Source of the DNA: a virus
Direction: 5' to 3' (one strand)
Virus record (IMG/VR): IMGVR_UViG_3300005529_001117
Span: 1 to 28,703 of that record
Length of the DNA: 28,703 nucleotides
Shown: positions 1 to 5,265 of the stretch, piece by piece
Layout of the letters: each line of letters begins with the position of its first letter
Numbering within the stretch: position 1 is the stretch's first letter
The notes under the pieces: model-generated
The model's input: the letters and a program-made list of their open reading frames with translations, nothing else
What the model was told of the DNA's origin: nothing
The model's database searches: none
Made by a program: the position numbers and the translations under genes

Positions 1-969
1 ATGGCGAATACCAAGCAAGTTCCCCATTTGAGCGCTCCCGATTTTGAGCGCCTTCGCAAGCTCCAAGTTGTCATCGCCGAGTCCGAGCGGGCCGCGCGAA
101 CGCGGATCGAATACAACCGCGACTGGAAGAAATTCACGGAATGGTGCCGTACAGCTCGCGTCTGCGCGTGCCCGGCGAGCACCGACACCGTGCTGTTCTA
201 CCTGACCGACATGCTGGCGCGTGGCAGGAAGGTATCGAGTGTCACACGCTATCTGCGCAGCATCGACGCGGCACACCGCGTCAGAGGATTCGCTCTCTCG
301 AATTCTCAGGCGCTGCGTGGCTTCCTGGCCGGTGCCCGCCGGTTGCGCTGCGAACAGCCGGACCAGAAAGCTCCGATCACTCTGGAAGTACTTCGCTCGA
401 TCTGCGCCCAGTTGGTTACAGGACGGCCCCGCGACACTCGAAATCGATCGATTCTCACGCTCGGCTTTGCCACGGCATTGCGCCGTTCGAATCTTGCGGC
501 GCTCGACCTGGCGGATCTCCGGTTTGTAGTAAAGGGCCTGGAGGTGAGAGTTAGGAAGGAAAAACAGGACCAGGAAGCCAAAGGCCGCGCAATTGGCGTG
601 ACCCACGGTTCGCACGCCGCGAGTTGCCCGGTCGCGGCCTTGCGCGCGTGGCTTGAAATTCGCGGCCAATCTCCGGGGCCGTTGTTCTTGCCGTTTACTG
701 CCCGCGGCGCACGTGTCATGATGCGACGGCTCGAAACGAGAACGATCGGCCGCGTGGTCAAAGATGCCGTGCAGAGGATTGGATTGCCACCGGAAGATTA
801 CTCGGGGCATTCGCTTCGGTCTGGCTTTGTAACCACCGCTGTCGAGGCCGGTGTGCGGGAATTTTTGATTGCGGATCACACCGGGCATCGCTCGCTCAGT
901 GCGCTCCGGCGTTACTTTCGCAAGCGGGATCTCTTTCAGGCTAATGCCTGCACGATGATCGGGTTGTAA
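1..969 (+). CDS. int: Tyrosine-type site-specific recombinase (phage integrase)
   Basis: A 322-aa tyrosine recombinase, expected to integrate and excise the phage chromosome by cutting and rejoining attP and attB through a phosphotyrosine intermediate. An N-terminal SAM-like core-binding domain (about residues 15-115) precedes the catalytic domain. Catalytic residues visible are R161 (in ALRRSNLAAL), a lysine in the RKEK beta-hairpin near 186, H270 and R273 (GHSLRSGF), H296 (HTGHRS) and the nucleophile Y305 (LRRYFRK), so the enzyme looks intact. It lacks a clear arm-binding domain, so it resembles compact integrases. The first ATG is base 1 of the window, so a start further upstream cannot be excluded. 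It is co-oriented with the virion genes but separated from them by about 700 bp. Whether it belongs to this phage or to flanking DNA is an inference from proximity. Confidence 0.9.
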   Translation: MANTKQVPHLSAPDFERLRKLQVVIAESERAARTRIEYNRDWKKFTEWCRTARVCACPASTDTVLFYLTDMLARGRKVSSVTRYLRSIDAAHRVRGFALSNSQALRGFLAGARRLRCEQPDQKAPITLEVLRSICAQLVTGRPRDTRNRSILTLGFATALRRSNLAALDLADLRFVVKGLEVRVRKEKQDQEAKGRAIGVTHGSHAASCPVAALRAWLEIRGQSPGPLFLPFTARGARVMMRRLETRTIGRVVKDAVQRIGLPPEDYSGHSLRSGFVTTAVEAGVREFLIADHTGHRSLSALRRYFRKRDLFQANACTMIGL

Positions 970-1024
970 ATACCCTGTTTCGGATTCGTCCATAAGCCCT
1001 TCGGTTACAAGGGCGACTGAGGAG

Positions 1025-1069
1025 GGCGGCCGCCTAACCGAGTCTCCGTGGGACGGAGCTGCGGCCGCC
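1025..1069. other. Large two-tier hairpin downstream of integrase
   Basis: The outer arms ggcggccgc (1025-1033) and gcggccgcc (1061-1069) are perfect 9-bp reverse complements. An inner 6-bp stem ctccgt/acggag (1044-1049/1053-1058) closes a ggg loop. No T-run follows, so it is not a canonical intrinsic terminator. It may be a Rho-dependent end, an RNA processing structure or part of an attachment region. Confidence 0.5.
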
Positions 1070-1382
1070 GCATCCGCAATCCAACGCGTCTCGCTTTTAA
1101 CTGCGCGAGCCGCATTCTGCCGGTTAGCTAGACCAGCGCTTTGACTATAGCCGACGGTTCCGAATTTGACAAGTGGCGAGAGACGTGCTTTTCCGGGCGA
1201 AACAGGCGTGCTATGCTCAGTTTGACTCACCGGACCTGCCTTTCCTCTTCTTCGTTTGGCGGGGCCGGGGTACTACGCTGGCAACTGCTGTTGTGCGGGC
1301 GCCGGTGATTTGGTAGTGGGCAGTGCTGCTCGCTACTTTTTTGGGCGGTGTTTCTTATTCGCATCGCTCATTTGCACCAAGC

Positions 1383-1431
1383 GGCGGGGCGCCTCGCGAC
1401 ATGGTCAGTGTCTGGGCGGGGCGTCTCGCGA
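1383..1431. repeat. Imperfect 17-bp direct repeat pair
   Basis: The 17-bp unit at 1383-1399 recurs at 1415-1431 with one C/T difference, a 32-bp period (about three helical turns). Helically phased repeats next to an integrase gene could be protein-binding sites such as excisionase or arm sites. This is an inference and the role is unknown. Confidence 0.5.
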
Positions 1432-1639
1432 TCACCATTTCAAATCTCACAAAAGAAATTCGGGTTCTGACGAGCTTACCAATATTCGGCCACATTTTGG
1501 CGGCAGCCTGGCTCTGTTACCGCACCATGAACCCATCCCAAGTTACGCCCGCGATGGAAATCGAGTCAATCCCCAATTGCGATTCCCCTGATTCGCTTAC
1601 AAATTTTGATCGCTAACAATTCCCGCCCGCAAACGCGGC

Positions 1640-1669
1640 TTCCATTTCTACAAAAATCTGGTTTATACT
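1640..1669 (+). promoter_or_regulatory. Candidate promoter for the packaging operon
   Basis: A good -10 hexamer, TATACT, lies at 1664-1669, about 20 bp before the ATG at 1689. The matching -35 is poor (TTCCAT at 1640-1645, 18-bp spacer). If used, it would give a leader of only about 13 nt, consistent with the lack of a Shine-Dalgarno sequence before 1689. The weak -35 could mean dependence on an activator, as for a late promoter. Confidence 0.35.
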
Positions 1670-1688
1670 CCAAACAATCGGCTTCGAA

Positions 1689-2114
1689 ATGTCGTTGCGG
1701 CGCAAGACCAACCTCGGGAAATCCAATGACCCGCGTGCCGCTGTGGTCGACGAGTACGGGGAGCTGGAGCGGAAGATCGCGCTGCTCGCTCCGACCATTG
1801 CGCGGCGCGACGCGCTGCGGGAGAAGATTTTAAGCTGGTGCGCCGGCCAGCCGGCCGACGAGGCCGTGACGGTCCAGGGCGCGCAGTACCGGATCGACAT
1901 TACGCCCTGCGAATATAAGCGATTTATTCCGAATATGGCCGCGGTGTTTCGTTTGTTCGGCCAGGATAAGTTTTTGCAATATTGCACGTTTCCGCTGGGC
2001 ATCCTCGATTCCCAGCTTTCGAAGGCGGAACAGCGCGCGGTCATCCGCAAAGAGCGTCTGGGAAGCCGCAGGATTTCTGCAGTAGCGAAAGCCGCGCCCG
2101 CACGGGCGGCGTAA
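1689..2114 (+). CDS. Hypothetical phage protein upstream of terminase (141 aa)
   Basis: A 141-aa protein of unrecognised function, the first gene of the rightward packaging block. The N-terminal half is charged and predicted helical (EYGELERKIALLAPTIARRDALREKIL, read in two parts around residues 23-50). A mixed middle section follows (VTVQGAQYRIDITPCEYKRF), then a basic and alanine-rich tail. No catalytic motif, membrane segment or signal peptide is evident. The ATG follows a TATACT -10 box by about 20 bp and has no Shine-Dalgarno sequence, so initiation may be near-leaderless. Its place before the terminase genes suggests a packaging or late-regulation accessory role, but that rests on position only. 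The coding call is supported by sensible amino-acid composition compared with the arginine-rich alternative frames. Confidence 0.7.
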   Translation: MSLRRKTNLGKSNDPRAAVVDEYGELERKIALLAPTIARRDALREKILSWCAGQPADEAVTVQGAQYRIDITPCEYKRFIPNMAAVFRLFGQDKFLQYCTFPLGILDSQLSKAEQRAVIRKERLGSRRISAVAKAAPARAA

Positions 2115-2134
2115 ACGCGGTATCGGGACTCGCG

Positions 2135-2159
2135 TAGGTCGGCGTCGGATGGCGACCTA
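2135..2159. other. Small hairpin between two leading packaging genes
   Basis: A perfect 7-bp stem taggtcg/cgaccta (2135-2141/2153-2159) with an 11-nt loop lies in the 90-bp gap between 2114 and 2205. An A-run rather than a T-run follows, so a terminator is unlikely. It may be an RNA processing or attenuation structure. Confidence 0.35.
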
Positions 2160-2204
2160 AAACTTCCAAACTCCCGTAACGACCCTTACCCGAGGTGTGT
2201 TCGC

Positions 2205-2489
2205 GTGTATCCACCCATTGTGAAGGACACATTGCCGCTCAAAAACCGGGCCGGCGAGACCTTGATGCACGTACGCCGGCAGACCGCGGAGCGCCTGATC
2301 AGCAAAGAGCTGGTGATTCCGAAAGGCACCAAGCACCGGACCCATGCCTTGCTGCTCGCGCCCCAGTTCGATGATTCGGTGGTGGTGTCGCTGTTGCAGT
2401 ACGCCGGGCAGCGCTACGTCCATCGGCGCGAGACCGCGGAGAATCCGCCGCGGGTGTGGATGCATAAGCGCGTTTTGCTGCATGGGTGA
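2205..2489 (+). CDS. Hypothetical protein preceding small terminase (94 aa)
   Basis: A 94-aa protein of unknown function with a GTG start. The start is supported by GAGG at 2192-2195, 9 nt upstream. The sequence is mixed alpha/beta and basic (HVRRQTAERLISKELVIPKGTKHR split over residues 22-46, then a hydrophobic strand AQFDDSVVVSLLQYAG region and a basic end). No membrane segment or known catalytic motif is seen. The stop codon overlaps the ATG of the small terminase by 8 bp (2482-2489), so the two are probably translationally coupled and the protein is likely a packaging-module accessory. The function is not recognised. Confidence 0.7.
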   Translation: MYPPIVKDTLPLKNRAGETLMHVRRQTAERLISKELVIPKGTKHRTHALLLAPQFDDSVVVSLLQYAGQRYVHRRETAENPPRVWMHKRVLLHG

Positions 2490-2970
2490 CAGCGCGCGGG
2501 CCCGGGCGTTTTTGAAGGCCTACCGGGAGACCGCGTCGATTACCAAAGCGGCCCAGGCCGCCAAGGTCGACCGCACGCGGCACTATCGCTGGTTCCAGGC
2601 GAGCGGCCGGTACCGGATGGCGTTTGAGCGCGCGAAAGAAGAGGCCATGCAGGCGCTTGAAGACGAAGCCATCCGGCGCGCGTACGAGGGCTGGAACGAA
2701 CCGGTTTTCTACAAGGGCGAGAAATGCGGCGCGATCCGGCGCTACTCCGACGGCCTGATGATGTTCCTGCTGCGCGGCGGGATGCCGGCCAAGTACCGCG
2801 AGAATTACAAGCTCGAACTGGCGGGGCCGGCGGGCGGCCCGATCCCGGTCGAGCAGCAGCGATTGCAGACATTGAACGATGACGAGCTCGGCGAACTGCT
2901 CCGCATTGCTCGAAAGCTTGCCTCCGATCGAACTGATCGAGGCGGAACTGAGCCGGCGGCAGCGGAATAA
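2482..2970 (+). CDS. terS: Phage terminase small subunit
   Basis: A 162-aa small terminase subunit, which recognises the packaging site and delivers concatemeric DNA to the large subunit. Residues 10-40 form a helix-turn-helix of the type seen in these subunits (KAYRETASITKAAQAAKVDR followed by HYRWF). Next comes an acidic helix (EEAMQALEDEAIRRAYEG). Then comes a conserved stretch, EPVFYKGEKCGAIRRYSDG (residues 73-91), and the LLRGGMPAKYRE signature around 96-107. A longer frame exists upstream of 2482, but its N-terminal 46 residues are cysteine/arginine-rich and overlap the previous gene, so I chose the ATG at 2482. Translation is probably coupled to the preceding gene through the 8-bp overlap. 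The 3' end overlaps the large subunit by 92 bp. Confidence 0.88.
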   Translation: MGDSARARAFLKAYRETASITKAAQAAKVDRTRHYRWFQASGRYRMAFERAKEEAMQALEDEAIRRAYEGWNEPVFYKGEKCGAIRRYSDGLMMFLLRGGMPAKYRENYKLELAGPAGGPIPVEQQRLQTLNDDELGELLRIARKLASDRTDRGGTEPAAAE

Positions 2971-4333
2971 GATCGCGCGGTACTTCCCCGACGAAGGTAA
3001 ATACGCGCGGGCTCTCTATCCCAAGCAGCTCGCCTTTTTCGAAGCCGGGGCCAAGTACCGCGAGCGCTGCTTCATGGCCGGCAACCGGGTCGGCAAATCG
3101 GACGCGGGCGCCTATGAGCTCACGCTGCACCTGACCGGCCGGTATCCCGGCTGGTGGCGGGGCAAGCGCTTCACCCGGCCGGTGCGTGTCTGGGCCGCGG
3201 GCGACACGTCGAAGACTGTGCGCGAGATCGTGCAGGAAAAGCTGCTGGGGCCGCCGGGCGCGCACGGCACGGGCATGATCCCGGGCGACGCGATCCTTAA
3301 AACCACCACGAAATCGGGCGTGGCCGACGCGATCGATACCGTCTGGGTGCGGCATGCTGCGGGCGGGCATTCGATGCTCGTGCTGAAATCCTATGACCAG
3401 CGCCGCGAGTCCTTCCAGGGCACCGAGCAGGACGTGATCTGGCTCGACGAAGAGCCCGACCAGGGGATCTACACCGAGTGCCTGCTGCGCACGATGACGT
3501 CGAACGGGATCGTGCTGCTCACGTTCACGCCGCTGTTAGGCCTCTCCGACGTAGTGCTCTCGTTTCTGCCGGGCGGCGATCTCGACCGCGCCGCGGCGAC
3601 CGGCAAGTTTCTGGTGACCTGCACGTGGGACGAAGTGCCGCACCTGACGCCCGAGGCGCGGGACGAGCTGTGGCTCGCAATACCGCCGCACCAGCGCGAG
3701 TGCCGCTCCAAGGGCGTGCCCGTGATGGGCGCGGGCGCGATCTACCCGGTACCCGAGGAAGACATCGTGGTGGCCGACTTCGAGCTGCCGAAGCACTGGC
3801 CGCGCTGCTATGGGCTGGATGTGGGCTGGAACCGCACGGCCGCGGTCTGGGGCGCGCTCGACCGCGACACCGACGTGCTCTATCTCTACAGCGAATACTA
3901 CCGCGGCGACGCCGAGCCGTCGGTGCACGCGCACGCGATCCGCGCCCGCGGCGAATGGATTCCGGGCGTGATCGATCCGGCGGCGCGCGGCCGCAGCCAG
4001 GTGGACGGCCGGCAGCTCGTCCAGATGTACCGCGACCTGGGCCTGGATCTGGCCGAAGCGCAGAACGCGGTCGAGGCCGGGATCTATGAAGTGTGGCAGC
4101 GCATGTCATCGGGCCGGCTGAAGGTGTTCCGCTCGCTTTCGAATTATCTCGAAGAGCGGCGGCTGTACCGGCGCGACGAGAAGGGCAAGATCGTGAAGGA
4201 AAAAGATCATTTGCAAGATGGGGTCCGCTATCTGGTGATGAGTGGCATCGAGCGCGCCGTGACGATGCCCGCGCCCAAGCAGGAGATTAAATTCACGCCG
4301 AGCTGGGGCGGCGGCGGGAGTTGGATGACGTGA
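2879..4333 (+). CDS. terL: Phage terminase large subunit (ATPase/nuclease)
   Basis: The 484-aa packaging motor: an N-terminal ATPase drives DNA translocation and a C-terminal RNase H-fold nuclease cuts concatemers. Visible motifs are Walker A AGNRVGKS (67-74), Walker B VIWLDEE (186-192), coupling motif LLTFTP (213-218) and nuclease acidic residues D314 (GLDVGW), D366 (VIDPAA) and D447 (LQDGVRY). The arrangement and length fit P22 gp2-like headful terminases. The ATG at 2879 lies 92 bp inside the small subunit gene; the next in-frame ATG is within the Walker A region, so the start is either 2879 or a nearby TTG. The last 41 bp overlap the end of a leftward gene (4293-4511) tail to tail. That suggests the toxin-antitoxin island was inserted directly behind terL. 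Confidence 0.93.
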   Translation: MTSSANCSALLESLPPIELIEAELSRRQRNKIARYFPDEGKYARALYPKQLAFFEAGAKYRERCFMAGNRVGKSDAGAYELTLHLTGRYPGWWRGKRFTRPVRVWAAGDTSKTVREIVQEKLLGPPGAHGTGMIPGDAILKTTTKSGVADAIDTVWVRHAAGGHSMLVLKSYDQRRESFQGTEQDVIWLDEEPDQGIYTECLLRTMTSNGIVLLTFTPLLGLSDVVLSFLPGGDLDRAAATGKFLVTCTWDEVPHLTPEARDELWLAIPPHQRECRSKGVPVMGAGAIYPVPEEDIVVADFELPKHWPRCYGLDVGWNRTAAVWGALDRDTDVLYLYSEYYRGDAEPSVHAHAIRARGEWIPGVIDPAARGRSQVDGRQLVQMYRDLGLDLAEAQNAVEAGIYEVWQRMSSGRLKVFRSLSNYLEERRLYRRDEKGKIVKEKDHLQDGVRYLVMSGIERAVTMPAPKQEIKFTPSWGGGGSWMT

Positions 4334-4511
4334 GCGAGCGTTGGCGCATGCAGTCGCGGCAGCGGCAGCGCGGCGTGTCCGGGTTGTGCTGCTTCCAGTA
4401 TTTCCCGCCCGAGTACGAAGCGCGCTTGCGCGCGTTCCGGCGCGCCCGCTCCGCTTTCAGGACTTCGTCGGGAATGGTTGCGGGATCGATGTCTTTCGTC
4501 CAGCGTTTCAT
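4293..4511 (-). CDS. 72-aa basic CxCxxC protein, last gene of TA island
   Basis: A small protein beginning MKRWTKDIDPATIPDE, followed by a basic helix (KAERARRNARKRAS), the stretch YSGGKYWKQHNP and a cysteine cluster CRCRDC. The cluster could bind a metal or RNA. I recognise the general form as a small hypothetical protein seen next to HicB-like genes, but I know no assigned function. The ATG overlaps the stop of the upstream HicB gene as ATGA (4508-4511), so it belongs to the same translationally coupled unit. The C-terminal 13 codons run antisense over the end of terL. A longer upstream extension in the same frame is arginine-rich and overlaps hicB, so I rejected it. It could be a third TA component, an RNA-binding regulator or a passenger. 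Confidence 0.65.
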   Translation of the reverse strand: MKRWTKDIDPATIPDEVLKAERARRNARKRASYSGGKYWKQHNPDTPRCRCRDCMRQRSLTSSNSRRRPSSA

Positions 4512-4723
4512 GCGACCTCGGCGTATTCCACCTGTGTGGTGGGTTCCGGGATGGGATCGCCGTCTTCGCGCATGCCTTCGAGATGAAACTCGATCGCTTC
4601 GCGGATGTTGCGGCGCACCTCTTCGAGCGTATCGCCCGTGGACACGCAGCCGGGAAGATCGGGAACCGATGCGCAATAATTGCTGCCCGGCGCCTTCTCG
4701 ATTACGACAGCGTATTGCCTCAT
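4508..4723 (-). CDS. hicB: HicB-family antitoxin-like protein (orphan)
   Basis: A 71-aa protein with the HicB partial RNase H-like fold: YAVVIEKAPGSNYCASVPDL, then PGC and a TLEEVRRNIREAIEFHLEGM helix (residues 4-52). HicB proteins bind and neutralise the HicA mRNA interferase and often repress their own promoter through a separate DNA-binding domain. This one is short and has no C-terminal HTH or ribbon-helix-helix after about residue 55. No HicA gene is adjacent; its neighbours are the brnA-like gene upstream (ATGA overlap at 4720-4723) and the 72-aa Cys protein downstream (ATGA overlap at 4508-4511). It could be an orphan antitoxin, could act with the HicA at 11668, or the 72-aa protein may be an unfamiliar partner. 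Confidence 0.82.
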   Translation of the reverse strand: MRQYAVVIEKAPGSNYCASVPDLPGCVSTGDTLEEVRRNIREAIEFHLEGMREDGDPIPEPTTQVEYAEVA

Positions 4724-4920
4724 TTCATCGCCTCGACGATCGAGATGTCCTGGCTCAGCAGCTCGTTTACCAGCTCGTTCAGCGATGTGCCCTTCCGCTC
4801 CGCGGCGGCGGAAAGGTAGGTTTGCAAATGCTCGTCCAGATATACCGGGATGCGAAGCGTTGCATCGGGCCGGTAAAACTTGCCGCGTTCGGCGTTTTGA
4901 AAATCGTAGTGATCTCTCAT
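4720..4920 (-). CDS. brnA: BrnA-like ribbon-helix-helix antitoxin
   Basis: A 66-aa protein immediately downstream of a BrnT-type toxin. A basic/aromatic N-terminal arm (RDHYDFQNAERGKFYRP) is followed by a ribbon-helix-helix-like unit: strand ATLRIPVYL and helices EHLQTYLSAAAERKG and SLNELVNELLSQD (residues 20-60). Known BrnA antitoxins bind BrnT and, as RHH dimers, repress the brnTA promoter. This one is shorter than typical BrnA and could instead be called a CopG-like antitoxin. Its start overlaps the brnT stop by 4 bp (4917-4920). The likely operator is the inverted repeat at 5237-5254. Confidence 0.78.
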   Translation of the reverse strand: MRDHYDFQNAERGKFYRPDATLRIPVYLDEHLQTYLSAAAERKGTSLNELVNELLSQDISIVEAMK

Positions 4921-5222
4921 TGGTGTTCCTCGTATTCGTGGATCTCGGCGCGATTGGCCGGGCGAGCGGAAATGATGCGTACCCGAGCGCTGGAAGGGCT
5001 CAGATCTTGCCAGGTGTGAATCACGAGGAGCATCTGGCCATTGCTGGCGTGCCCGATGCTGATCCAGCGCTCTTCGGTTTCGGAATGGTCCGGATCGGGA
5101 ATCGTCCGAGCGAGCGGATCCAAAAAGATCGTCGCGCCCGTTTCGAACGAGATTCCATGCTTGCGCAGATTTTCAACGGCCTTTTTCGGATCCCATTCGA
5201 ACTGATGTTCAAAGCCGCTCAC
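4917..5222 (-). CDS. brnT: BrnT-family ribonuclease toxin
   Basis: A 101-aa BrnT-type toxin, a RelE-fold ribonuclease family that inhibits translation and is neutralised by BrnA. The family signature is clear: FEWDPKKAVENLRKHGISFE (residues 8-27), LDPLARTIPD, the ERWISIGHASNGQMLLVIHT strands (51-70) and the C-terminal RIISARPANRAEIHEYEE (82-99) containing the conserved Arg/Glu residues. The start is GTG at 5222, exactly where transcription would begin from the promoter at 5229-5257, so the mRNA is probably leaderless; there is no Shine-Dalgarno sequence. It is the first gene of a four-gene leftward island in which every junction is an ATGA overlap. It lies between terL and the portal gene, antisense to late transcription, as a moron would. 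Confidence 0.88.
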   Translation of the reverse strand: MSGFEHQFEWDPKKAVENLRKHGISFETGATIFLDPLARTIPDPDHSETEERWISIGHASNGQMLLVIHTWQDLSPSSARVRIISARPANRAEIHEYEEHQ

Positions 5223-5228
5223 GAAGCC

Positions 5229-5257
5229 AGTATCTCACAGATGCTAGTATCTGTCAA
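5229..5257 (-). promoter_or_regulatory. Promoter of the brnT island, leaderless
   Basis: On the minus strand TTGACA (5257-5252) is followed by a 17-bp spacer and GATACT (5234-5229). The predicted +1 is 5222, the first base of the brnT GTG codon. The -35 is a perfect consensus match. The region ends 8 bp before the portal ATG on the other strand. Confidence 0.75.
5237..5254. promoter_or_regulatory. Candidate BrnA operator (inverted repeat)
   Basis: Arms ACAGAT (5237-5242) and ATCTGT (5249-5254) form a perfect 6-bp inverted repeat with a 6-bp centre, lying in the -10/-35 spacer and touching the -35 box. A direct repeat AGTATCT also occurs at 5229-5235 and 5246-5252. Binding by the ribbon-helix-helix antitoxin would block RNA polymerase, the usual autoregulation of such operons. 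Confidence 0.6.
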
Positions 5258-5265
5258 GTAAATTG

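Larger units (their letters stand above)
970..1688. other. Gene-poor interval between integrase and packaging genes
   Basis: About 700 bp with no convincing gene. It looks less GC-rich than the virion genes. Visible structure: a 6-bp stem gccctt/aagggc (996-1001/1009-1014) just after the integrase; a large hairpin at 1025-1069; and an imperfect 17-bp direct repeat (1383-1399 and 1415-1431, 16/17 identical, 32-bp period). A GTG-initiated reading frame at 1323-1616 could encode 97 aa with a hydrophobic patch, but it has no clear ribosome binding site or recognisable domain and I do not call it. Position beside an integrase makes this a reasonable place to look for attP, which I cannot identify without the host attB. 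Confidence 0.5.

Noticed and set aside
996-1014. Hairpin gccctt/aagggc after integrase as its terminator
   Set aside because: Six base pairs only and no T-run on the plus strand; too weak to call.
1323-1616. 97-aa GTG-initiated reading frame with a hydrophobic segment
   Set aside because: No Shine-Dalgarno sequence, no recognised domain and low confidence from codon pattern; recorded only as a note in the intergenic entry.
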